Below, one piece after another: positions 23,015 through 30,430 of a stretch of 64,000 nucleotides of DNA (position 1 is the first letter of the stretch; every line of letters begins with the position of its first letter). Below the pieces are notes generated by a model. The model was not told where the DNA came from and did no database searches. It saw only the letters and a program-made list of their open reading frames with translations. The stretch covers positions 248,001 to 312,000 of the forward strand of contig NZ_JACEHE010000008.1 of the NCBI RefSeq assembly GCF_013778455.1, given 5' to 3'. Made by a program: the position numbers and the translations under genes. This DNA is from Streptomyces himalayensis subsp. himalayensis. GTDB lineage: Bacteria > Actinomycetota > Actinomycetes > Streptomycetales > Streptomycetaceae.

Positions 23015-23941
23015 TCACGCCTCGGCAGTCGCGGGGACGGAGGCGTCACCCTCGGCAGTCGCGGGGAGGGAGGCGTCACCCTCTTCGCACCCCAGCGCGG
23101 CCGTCGCCCACTCCCCGATCCGCGCCAGCAGCGCTTCGTCCGCGGCGTGCTCCGCATGGCCCATGCCCGGCTCCACCCACAGCTCCGCCGCACCGCCGGC
23201 CGCCTCCGCGAGGGAACGCGGATGGTCCAGCGGGAAGTACCCGTCGCGGTCACCGTGGACGATCAGCAGCGGCGCGGGAGCGATCAGCGGGACCGCCTCG
23301 ACCGGAGAGAGCGGGATCGGATTCCAGTCCCGGTGATGGATGCGCGTACGCAGACCCAACCGGCCGACGGCACGCCCCATGGGCCGGGTGACCAGCCAGT
23401 GCAGCCTCCGCATGGGGGCGGTGCCCCGGTAGTACCAGCGGGCCGGAGCGCTCACGGCGACCACGGCGTCCGTACGAGCGTCAGCATCCGTACGACCGTC
23501 GCCACCCGCACCGGCACCCGCCCCGTCGCCGTACAGCGCCGCATGCCGCAGCACCACCGAGCCGCCCATGGAGAAGCCCACCGTCGCGACGCGCGTGTGC
23601 CCCAGCCCGCGGGCCCACCGCACCGCGGCCGCCAGGTCGAGCACCTCGCGGTCGCCGACCGTGGAGCGTCCGCCGGACGCCCCGTGGCCGCGGAAGGAGA
23701 ACGTGACGACGGGCGCGTGCCGGCCGAGGACGCCCGCCACCCGGCGCACATGGGGCCGCTCCAGATCACCGGTGAAACCGTGCGCGATCACGATCGCGGG
23801 TTCCTGGAACGAGCCGGACCCCGGCTCGTAAAGAGCGTCGATGACCACCCCGTCCTCCGTATGGAGCAGTCTTCGCTGCGTCCCTCCCGTGAGCGGGTGC
23901 ACAGAAGATCGTGTGACTTGACCTGCCGTAACGGAACGCAT
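23015..23941 (-). CDS. Alpha/beta hydrolase
   Basis: 308 residues. Nucleophile elbow GFSMGGS (about 120), oxyanion loop HGFTGD, acid in HGDRDGYFP and catalytic His in GMGHAEH near 276. It resembles serine aminopeptidase/lysophospholipase-type hydrolases; substrate unknown. The last 20 residues are two copies of a 10-residue unit (EGDAS[LV]PATA) produced by a 30-base DNA duplication. Divergent from glnR. Confidence 0.85.
   Translation of the reverse strand: MRSVTAGQVTRSSVHPLTGGTQRRLLHTEDGVVIDALYEPGSGSFQEPAIVIAHGFTGDLERPHVRRVAGVLGRHAPVVTFSFRGHGASGGRSTVGDREVLDLAAAVRWARGLGHTRVATVGFSMGGSVVLRHAALYGDGAGAGAGGDGRTDADARTDAVVAVSAPARWYYRGTAPMRRLHWLVTRPMGRAVGRLGLRTRIHHRDWNPIPLSPVEAVPLIAPAPLLIVHGDRDGYFPLDHPRSLAEAAGGAAELWVEPGMGHAEHAADEALLARIGEWATAALGCEEGDASLPATAEGDASVPATAEA
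23021..23080. repeat. 30-base tandem duplication at the hydrolase 3' end
   Basis: 23021-23050 and 23051-23080 differ at one base. They encode the duplicated acidic C-terminal decapeptide of the hydrolase. Confidence 0.9.
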
Positions 23942-24012
23942 GTGGGCTATTCTGCTGGACAGAGGATCCGGGCAGCGACGCCCCCGGGTCCTTTTGCGCT
24001 TTCAGACACGTT

Positions 24013-24030
24013 GTATACGAAGCCGTATAC
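24013..24030. promoter_or_regulatory. Palindrome upstream of glnR
   Basis: GTATACG (24013-24019) and CGTATAC (24024-24030) with a 4-base spacer, an AT-richer island in the hydrolase-glnR gap. Suitable as a repressor operator; no known regulator assigned. The gap 23942-24156 otherwise shows only a weak match to a GlnR half-site (GTAAC at 23928). Confidence 0.45.
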
Positions 24031-24156
24031 GACCTGGCCACGACTCCGTGGCGACATGAAGGAGCAGCGGTTTCCCAGGGACGCGGGGACCCGCACAGTA
24101 CGAAGCAGTGCCGCGCGTAATACGTCCTCGCAGGGACCGAGGAGGGAACCGACGTA

Positions 24157-24213
24157 ATGGGCGAGCTGACCGTGCACGACGTAATGACGACCCAGGCAGG
24201 TGGGGCGCGATGA
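24157..24213 (+). CDS. 18-codon leader ORF overlapping the glnR start
   Basis: ATG preceded by GGAGGGAA, encoding MGELTVHDVMTTQAGGAR and ending in TGA inside the glnR ATG (ATGA). glnR itself has only a weak GGTGGGG ahead, so its translation probably depends on ribosomes finishing this ORF. The peptide has no rare or regulatory codon run. Confidence 0.55.
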   Translation: MGELTVHDVMTTQAGGAR

Positions 24214-25010
24214 GTTCTCTTCTGCTCCTGACGAACGCCCTCCAGCCGTCGACGGAGGTGCTCCCCGCCCTCGGCCTGCTTCTGCACAACGTGCGGGTGG
24301 CCCCGGCGGAAGGACCCGCTCTCGTCGACACCCCCGGTGCCGACGTGATCCTCATCGACGGCCGCCGCGACCTGCCACAGGTCCGGAGCCTGTGCCAGCT
24401 GCTGCGCTCCACCGGGCCCGGCTGTCCGCTGATCCTCGTCGTGACGGAAGGCGGCCTCGCGGCGGTCACCGCCGACTGGGGCATCGACGACGTGCTGCTC
24501 GACACCGCGGGTCCGGCCGAGGTCGAGGCGCGGCTGCGGCTCGCCATGGGCCGCCAGCAGATCACCGCGGACGACAGCCCGATGGAGATCCGCAACGGCG
24601 ACCTCTCCGTGGACGAGGCGACGTACAGCGCGAAGCTGAAGGGCCGGGTCCTGGACCTGACCTTCAAGGAGTTCGAGCTGCTGAAGTACCTGGCCCAGCA
24701 CCCGGGCCGCGTCTTCACGCGCGCGCAGCTCCTGCAGGAGGTCTGGGGCTACGACTACTTCGGCGGTACGCGCACGGTGGACGTGCACGTGCGGCGGCTG
24801 CGGGCCAAGCTCGGCCCGGAGCACGAGTCGCTGATCGGAACCGTCCGGAACGTCGGTTACCGGTTCGTCACTCCGGAGAAGGTCGAGCGCAGCGCCGACG
24901 GTGCCGCGGCACGGGCTGCGACGCCCCCGGCGGAGGACGAGGCGGCCGACCCGGCGCCCGTTCTGGAAGCCGATCCGGAGGAAGCAGCCGTACGCCCTGC
25001 CCAGAGGTAG
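24210..25010 (+). CDS. glnR: GlnR, OmpR-type global nitrogen regulator
   Basis: 266 residues. The receiver domain begins SSLLLLTNALQPSTEVLPA and is atypical: the Asp50-region (VILIDGRRDLP) keeps an aspartate but lacks the full phosphorylation pocket, as in known GlnR. The C-terminal winged helix (about 128-225: LTFKEFELLKYLAQHPGRVF, GGTRTVDVHVRRLRAKLG) matches S. coelicolor GlnR almost exactly. GlnR activates glnA, amtB and other nitrogen genes. The acidic Ala/Pro-rich tail after about 228 is variable among species. Confidence 0.96.
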   Translation: MSSLLLLTNALQPSTEVLPALGLLLHNVRVAPAEGPALVDTPGADVILIDGRRDLPQVRSLCQLLRSTGPGCPLILVVTEGGLAAVTADWGIDDVLLDTAGPAEVEARLRLAMGRQQITADDSPMEIRNGDLSVDEATYSAKLKGRVLDLTFKEFELLKYLAQHPGRVFTRAQLLQEVWGYDYFGGTRTVDVHVRRLRAKLGPEHESLIGTVRNVGYRFVTPEKVERSADGAAARAATPPAEDEAADPAPVLEADPEEAAVRPAQR

Positions 25011-25033
25011 GTCCATCCGCGTAGACTCCGCGC

Positions 25034-26056
25034 GTGGCCAAGGTAACCAGGGATGATGTGGCACGGCTGGCGGGTACGTCGACGGCCGTCGTGAGCTATG
25101 TCATCAACAACGGACCCCGGCCGGTCGCCCCGGCCACGCGCGAGCGCGTTCTCGCCGCGATCAAGGAGCTGGGCTACCGCCCCGACCGGGTAGCCCAGGC
25201 CATGGCCTCGCGGCGCACCGACCTCATAGGCATGATCGTGCCGGACGCGCGCCAGCCCTTCTTCGGGGAGATGGCGCACGCGGTCGAACAGGCCGCGGCA
25301 GAGCGCGGAAAGATGGTTCTCGTCGGCAACTCCGACTACGTACCGGAGCGCGAGGTCCACTATCTGCGTGCCTTCCTCGGCATGCGGGTCTCCGGGCTGA
25401 TCCTGGTCAGCCACGCGCTGAACGACCTCGCGGCCGCGGAGATCGAGGCATGGGACGCCCGGGTCGTACTGCTGCATGAGCGGCCCGAGGCGATCGACGA
25501 CGTCGCGGTCGTCACGGACGACGTGGGCGGCGCGCAGCTGGCCACGCGCCACCTGCTGGAGCACGGCTACGAGTACGTCGCATGTCTGGGCGGTACGGCG
25601 GAGACGCCTGCGGTCGGCGACCCGGTCTCCGACCACGTCGAGGGGTGGCGGCGTGCGATGCAGGAGGCAGGCCGGTCGACGGAGGGGCGCCTGTTCGAAG
25701 CGCCGTACAACCGCTATGACGCCTATCGGATAGCGCTGAACCTGCTGGCCGGCCCCGACCGGCCACCTGCCATCTTCTGCTCCACGGACGACCAGGCGAT
25801 CGGCGTGCTGCGCGCGGCGCGGGAGCTGCGGATCGATGTCCCACAGGAGCTGGCCGTGGCCGGCTTCGACGACGTCAAGGAAGCGGGACTGACGGATCCG
25901 CCGCTCACCACGGTCGCGTCGGACCGGCCGGCGATGGCCCGGGCCGCGGTCGACCTCGTCCTGGACGACAGCCTCCGCGTGGCCGGGTCACGGCGGGAGC
26001 GGCTGAAGCTGTTCCCTTCGCGGTTGGTGGTACGGCGCTCTTGTGGGTGCGCCTGA
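25034..26056 (+). CDS. LacI-family transcriptional regulator
   Basis: 340 residues. N-terminal HTH KVTRDDVARLAGTSTAVVSYVIN and hinge, then a periplasmic-binding-protein-like sensor domain (LIGMIVPDARQPFFGEMAHA, ending STDDQAIGVL and DDVKEAGLTDPPLTTV). GTG start 23 bases after glnR, same strand. Sugar effector unknown. It ends in VRRSCGC, a cysteine-containing tail common in Streptomyces LacI regulators. Confidence 0.9.
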   Translation: MAKVTRDDVARLAGTSTAVVSYVINNGPRPVAPATRERVLAAIKELGYRPDRVAQAMASRRTDLIGMIVPDARQPFFGEMAHAVEQAAAERGKMVLVGNSDYVPEREVHYLRAFLGMRVSGLILVSHALNDLAAAEIEAWDARVVLLHERPEAIDDVAVVTDDVGGAQLATRHLLEHGYEYVACLGGTAETPAVGDPVSDHVEGWRRAMQEAGRSTEGRLFEAPYNRYDAYRIALNLLAGPDRPPAIFCSTDDQAIGVLRAARELRIDVPQELAVAGFDDVKEAGLTDPPLTTVASDRPAMARAAVDLVLDDSLRVAGSRRERLKLFPSRLVVRRSCGCA

Positions 26057-26160
26057 TCGGTGGGAGGCGCCTGATCGGTGGGGGTGCCTGATCGGTGGGG
26101 CGCCTGATCGGTGGGTTGCCTGGCCGTTCTGGTCGTCGACGGCTGCGGTGCGCCGCCGAA

Positions 26161-27642
26161 TCACCGGCCCGTCGGCAGGGCCTCGGCCGGGGCCGGCGGG
26201 GGTGGGGTCGGGGCCCCAGGTAGCCGTAGCCTCGCCACCGTTCCGCCGCCCTCGGCGGGACTGAGTGTCACCTCGCCGCCGGACTGCTGCACCGTACGGG
26301 CCACGATCGACAGGCCGAGGCCGGAGCCTGGCAGGGCACGGGCGGACGGGGAGCGCCAGAAGCGGTCGAAGACGTGCGGCAGCTCGTCGGCGGGGATGCC
26401 GGGGCCGTGGTCGCGCACCGTCAGTGCGCCGGCGTCGAGTACGACGTCGATGGTGGCGCCGTTCGGGCTGAATTTCACCGCGTTGTCGAGGATGTTCACG
26501 ATGGCCCGCTCCAGGGCCGCCGGCTCGGAGCGTACGTACCACGGCTTGAGTTCCGCCGTGATCGTCAGCTCCGGGCCGCGCAGGCGAGCGCGGCGCAGGG
26601 CCTCCTCGGCGATGTCGTGCAGTGCGACGACCTCGGCCTTGTCCCCCTGCTGGCCCGCGTCCGAACGTGACAGCTCCTGCAGGTCGCCGATCAGCGCGGC
26701 CAGCTCCGCCATCTGCGCCTTCACGGACGCGAGCAGCGCCTTGCGGTGCTCCGGAGGGATGGCCCGTCCGGTCTCCTCGCTACGGACGAGCAGCTCGATG
26801 TTGGTGCGGAGAGAGGTCAGGGGGGTACGGAGCTCGTGACCCGCGTCCGCGATCAGCTGTTGCTGCAGGTCCCGTGAGGACGCCAGCGCGGACGTCATCG
26901 AGTTGAAGGAGCGGGACAGGCGCGCGATCTCGTCCCCGTCGTCGCCCTCGACCGGGATGCGGATCGAGAGATCCTCGGTACGGGCCACGTGTTCGACGGC
27001 GCTGGTGAGTTCGTCGACCGGTCGGAGGCCGGCCCGTGCCACCGCCAGTCCCGCGGCGCCGGCACCGAGGACGCCGATGCCGGAGACCAGGAGGAGGATG
27101 AGGGCGAGGTCGTTGAGGGTCTTCTCGGTATCCTTGAGGGGGAAGGCGACCAGGAGGGCGTGGTCCTCGACGAGCCCCTGGCCGGTGCGGGTTTCGGCGA
27201 TCAAGGGCATGGTCAGCACTCGCACGGGGGCGCCGTCGCTGTCGACACCGTTGCGGCGCACACCCATGCCACGAGTCGTGCCCTTCGCCACGTCCTTGTC
27301 GGCGTCGATGACCTTCACCGTGCCGGCGGAGAACGAGAAGACGCACAGGGTGCCGTCGGACTTGACCACCTGCATGTAGTAGGTGCTGGGCTGAGGGCCG
27401 AGATCGCTCTGATCGGACGTGTCCTGGGCGCAGTCGGCCAGGACGCGGGTGATGGTGGTGGCCCCGACCGGGGAGTTCGCCGCCCGCAGATCGTCGTCGA
27501 CCGCGCCGTACAGCTTCCCGTGCACGATGAACCAGCAGGTCATCGATACTGCGGCCACCGCGAAGGCGACCGCAGCGGCGACCAGCAGCGCCAGCCGCGA
27601 GCGCAGTGGCAGGGAACGGTACCGCTTGATCACTCGGTTCAC
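26161..27642 (-). CDS. Two-component sensor histidine kinase
   Basis: 493 residues: membrane helix at about 15-38, an external sensor loop (about 45-165), second helix (about 175-205), HAMP, then HisKA with GHELRTPLTSLRTN (phospho-acceptor His near 270) and HATPase_c with the N box (NILDNAVKFS), DHGPGIP and GSGLGLSI. Its GTG start overlaps the regulator stop as GTGA. It faces the LacI gene. In gene order it resembles MprB, next to an HtrA protease, so envelope stress sensing is a reasonable guess. Confidence 0.9.
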   Translation of the reverse strand: MNRVIKRYRSLPLRSRLALLVAAAVAFAVAAVSMTCWFIVHGKLYGAVDDDLRAANSPVGATTITRVLADCAQDTSDQSDLGPQPSTYYMQVVKSDGTLCVFSFSAGTVKVIDADKDVAKGTTRGMGVRRNGVDSDGAPVRVLTMPLIAETRTGQGLVEDHALLVAFPLKDTEKTLNDLALILLLVSGIGVLGAGAAGLAVARAGLRPVDELTSAVEHVARTEDLSIRIPVEGDDGDEIARLSRSFNSMTSALASSRDLQQQLIADAGHELRTPLTSLRTNIELLVRSEETGRAIPPEHRKALLASVKAQMAELAALIGDLQELSRSDAGQQGDKAEVVALHDIAEEALRRARLRGPELTITAELKPWYVRSEPAALERAIVNILDNAVKFSPNGATIDVVLDAGALTVRDHGPGIPADELPHVFDRFWRSPSARALPGSGLGLSIVARTVQQSGGEVTLSPAEGGGTVARLRLPGAPTPPPPAPAEALPTGR

Positions 27643-28364
27643 TCGGCGCCGCCCGACCGCAGGACGTACCCGACACCCCGCACCGTGTGCACGAGGCGCG
27701 GCTCGCCGCCGGCCTCGGTCTTGCGGCGGAGGTACATGACGTAGACGTCGAGCGAGTTCGAGGAGGGCTCGAAGTCGAAGCCCCAGACCGCCTTGAGGAT
27801 CTGCTCGCGGGTGAGGACCTGGCGCGGGTGCGCGAGGAACATCTCGAGGAGCGTGAACTCGGTGCGGGTCAGCTCGACGGGCCGCCCGCCGCGGGTCACC
27901 TCGCGCGTGGCGAGGTCCATCCGTAGGTCGGCGAAGGTGAGCGCGTCGTCCTCCTGGGCTCCGACCGCCGTGGCCGCGTACGAGCTGCGGCGCAGCAGGG
28001 CCCGGATACGGGCGAACAGCTCGTCCAGTTCGAACGGCTTGACCAGGTAGTCGTCGGCGCCCGCGTCAAGCCCGGTGACGCGGTCGCCGACCGTGTCGCG
28101 GGCGGTCAGCATCAGGATGGGCGTCGTCGAGCCCGCGCCGCGGATCCGGCGGGCCGCGGTGAGCCCGTCCATGCGCGGCATCTGGATGTCGAGGACGACG
28201 AGGTCGGGCCCGTATGCGGTGGCCTTCTCCAGGGCGTCCGCGCCGTCGACGGCGACCTCGGTGTCGTATCCCTCGAAGACGAGGCTCCGCTGGAGGGCCT
28301 CCCGCACGGCGGGCTCGTCGTCGACGATCAGAATGCGCTGCGGTTCGCCTTCGGCGGGGCTCAT
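27639..28364 (-). CDS. OmpR-family response regulator
   Basis: 241 residues. Receiver with acidic pair DDE, phosphorylation site VVLDIQMPRMDG and conserved Lys in YLVKPFELDEL; C-terminal winged helix ending DVYVMYLRRKTEAGGE and HTVRGVGYVL. ATG 28364 is preceded by GAGGAAG. Cognate to the overlapping kinase. Likely controls the nearby htrA-like gene by analogy with MprA-pepD. Confidence 0.92.
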   Translation of the reverse strand: MSPAEGEPQRILIVDDEPAVREALQRSLVFEGYDTEVAVDGADALEKATAYGPDLVVLDIQMPRMDGLTAARRIRGAGSTTPILMLTARDTVGDRVTGLDAGADDYLVKPFELDELFARIRALLRRSSYAATAVGAQEDDALTFADLRMDLATREVTRGGRPVELTRTEFTLLEMFLAHPRQVLTREQILKAVWGFDFEPSSNSLDVYVMYLRRKTEAGGEPRLVHTVRGVGYVLRSGGAE

Positions 28365-28542
28365 GCGGGTTTCTTCCTCGGGGTCCGGTTCGTCTTGGGG
28401 ACAGATAACAGCGTCGCACGGCGTCCGGGCGTGTACGCCCATGCCGGGGCGCGGGCCGCCATCTTGGCTGCGCCCGCGCCGTACGAGGAGCTAGGTCATG
28501 GTCACGCGCACCCGCCGTCGTGTGGTGTGCCCAGCCTGTGGG

Positions 28543-28752
28543 TCAGCACATCGCCGCGGTGAGCCGCTTCAGCGGCACCTTGCGGCGGTGGGGGCGCGCG
28601 GAGCTGATGCGGAGGCCCATCAGGTGGGGCTGCGGGACCGCTACCGCCACCGCCGGCGCCGGCGTCTGCGGAGCGTCGAATTCGGACGCCACGGCCAGGG
28701 CCAGGGGGACCCCGGGGGCGGGGACGGTCATCTCGTTGGCCTGCTTGATCAT
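28543..28752 (-). CDS. Small hypothetical protein between htrA and the response regulator
   Basis: 69 residues from an ATG with AAGGAG seven bases upstream. The sequence IKQANEMTVPAPGVPLALAVASEFDAP is Ala/Pro-rich, without a clear membrane helix; a basic C-terminus (HRRKVPLKRL) follows. It lies 30 bases after the protease stop. A real Shine-Dalgarno supports it, but no family is recognised. Confidence 0.5.
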   Translation of the reverse strand: MIKQANEMTVPAPGVPLALAVASEFDAPQTPAPAVAVAVPQPHLMGLRISSARPHRRKVPLKRLTAAMC

Positions 28753-28782
28753 GTCGTGCTCCTTACCGGTGGTGGTGCACGC

Positions 28783-29928
28783 TCAGCTCTCGGAGCCGGA
28801 GCGCAGCTTCTCCAGGTCGGACTTGACGGTGTTGATCGGGATGGCGAAGCCCAGGCCCACGCTGCCCGCGCTGGACGAGCTGCTCGACGAGGTCGGCGAG
28901 TACATGGCGGAGTTGATGCCGATGATGTTGCCGTTCATGTCGATCAGCGCGCCGCCCGAGTTGCCGGGGTTGAGCGAGGCGTCGGTCTGCAGGGCCTTGT
29001 AGGTGGTCGTGGAAGAGCCGGTGTCGCCGTTGAACTCCTGGCCGCCGAACTCGAAGGGCCAGCCACCGCCACCGCCGGGCAGTTGCTGCTGGCCCTGGCT
29101 CTCGTCCGTGGAGACGGTGACGTCCCGGTCGAGCGCCGAGATGATGCCGCTGGTCACGGTGCCCGTCAGGCCCTCGGGGGAGCCGATCGCGACGACCTCG
29201 TCGCCGACCTTGACGTCGGTGGAGTCGCCGAGCGACGCGGTCTTCAGGCCGGAGGCGTCCTCGAGCTTGATGAGGGCGAGGTCCTTCGAACTGTCGGTGC
29301 CGAGGACGTTCGCGGTGTACGTCTTGCCGTTGCTGGTCGTGACCTTGATCGACGAGGCGCCGGAGACGACGTGGTTGTTGGTGATGATCTCGCCGTCGCT
29401 CGTGATGACCACGCCGGAGCCGGTGGACTGCCCGGCGTTCGAGGTGGCGCTGATCTCGACGATGCTCGGGCTGACCGCCTCGGCGACACCGGCTACGGTG
29501 CCCTTCTTGCTGGCGGGCACCACGCTCGTACCGGAACTGGCGGTCGTGACGTCCTTGCCGGTCAGCTCCTGGAAGGCGTACGCGGTGGCGCCGCCCACGG
29601 CCGCGGCCGCTATCGCGACGGCGGCGAGCAGGGCCGTCGGGCCCTTGGCGCGGCGCCGGGGTGCGGGGGCGGGCTCTGCAGGGGCGGCGTAGGCGTAACC
29701 GCCGCCGGTACCGTTGCCGTCATGACCGCCATGGCCGTCCTGTCCGGAGCCCGGCCACACCGTGGTGCCCGGCGCGACGGCGACCGGCTGCGCCGGGTCG
29801 TACGCCGGCGGGGGCGGCCACTCGGCCCCCGCGGGGGCGGCCTGGTATGCGGACTGCTGACTGTCACCCTGGGACTCGCCGTCGCGGCGGATGCTCTCGG
29901 TCATGCTCAGAGTGTTTCCGCGCTCCAT
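28783..29928 (-). CDS. HtrA/DegP-type S1C serine protease lacking a PDZ domain
   Basis: 381 residues: Pro/Gly-rich cytoplasmic N-terminus (1-90), membrane helix (about 95-118), then the protease domain with the triad His (NNHVVSG), Asp (DLALIKLED) and Ser (GNSGGALI). The protein stops at SDLEKLRSGSES soon after the last protease strand, so the C-terminal PDZ domain usual in HtrA and PepD is missing. An acidic Ser-rich insert (SPTSSSSSSSAG) precedes the last strands. Likely quality control of exported proteins at the outer face of the membrane. Confidence 0.88.
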   Translation of the reverse strand: MERGNTLSMTESIRRDGESQGDSQQSAYQAAPAGAEWPPPPAYDPAQPVAVAPGTTVWPGSGQDGHGGHDGNGTGGGYAYAAPAEPAPAPRRRAKGPTALLAAVAIAAAAVGGATAYAFQELTGKDVTTASSGTSVVPASKKGTVAGVAEAVSPSIVEISATSNAGQSTGSGVVITSDGEIITNNHVVSGASSIKVTTSNGKTYTANVLGTDSSKDLALIKLEDASGLKTASLGDSTDVKVGDEVVAIGSPEGLTGTVTSGIISALDRDVTVSTDESQGQQQLPGGGGGWPFEFGGQEFNGDTGSSTTTYKALQTDASLNPGNSGGALIDMNGNIIGINSAMYSPTSSSSSSSAGSVGLGFAIPINTVKSDLEKLRSGSES

Positions 29929-30018
29929 GAGAGCTCCCTGAGTGCTCCCTGAAAAGCCCGACAGAAGTGCGTATGCCCGATATAAGGGCGAGTGGCGCCG
30001 AGAACTCGCTGCTTCTAC

Positions 30019-30078
30019 GCGCTTGCTTTCGCGCTCGCTTTGGCGCTCGCTTTGGCGCTCGCTTTGGCGCTTGCTTCT
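30019..30078. repeat. 12-base tandem repeat, five copies
   Basis: Unit GCGCTCGCTTTG; three identical central copies with one variant at each side. It lies within the decayed 3' part of an ABC ATPase remnant and just upstream of the htrA promoter. Confidence 0.85.
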
Positions 30079-30088
30079 TCGCGCTGCG

Positions 30089-30337
30089 CAGCCGGGCATA
30101 CGCCCAGCCCCGTGCAAGCAGCTCCCCCTGCGTGCCGCACTCCACGTGCCTCCCGCCGTCGACGACGAGGATGCGGTCCGCGTCCGGTGCCGGCGCCAGA
30201 TCGTGGGTCATCATGATGGTCGTACGGCCCGCCATCAGCCGGCGCAGCGGCTGCACCACGCGGCGGGCGGCGAGCGCGTCGAGACCGGCCGTGGGCTCGT
30301 CGAGTACGAGTACGAGGACGGGGGCGCCGCGCAGCAT
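30089..30337 (-). pseudogene. Remnant of an ABC exporter ATPase (C-terminal part only)
   Basis: The frame keeps a Walker B and D-loop (VLDEPTAGLD), an H-loop in IMMTHDLAPA and the terminal ADRILVVDGGR and GELLARGWAYARL of ABCB-type exporters. Walker A, Q-loop and the signature motif are missing; just upstream of SMLRG the frame enters a 19-base perfect inverted repeat, and downstream it runs into Lys/Ala-Pro repeats. It is about 80 residues of a normal 230-residue domain, so it is a gene fragment, not a functional transporter. Confidence 0.75.
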
Positions 30338-30338
30338 G

Positions 30339-30404
30339 GATGACCGCGGCGGGGCGGCCGACGGGACCCACCGGGTCCACGCCGACCGCCCCGCCGCGGT
30401 CATC
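30339..30404 (-). terminator. Large nested hairpin after the 5'-nucleotidase gene
   Basis: Nineteen bases at 30339-30357 pair perfectly with 30386-30404; inside the loop GGACCC (30364-30369) pairs with GGGTCC (30373-30378). It begins 27 bases after the nucleotidase stop and is a strong terminator, but also marks the break point of the ABC remnant. Confidence 0.7.
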
Positions 30405-30430
30405 ACTACGTCAACTCAGGCCTCAGCGGC

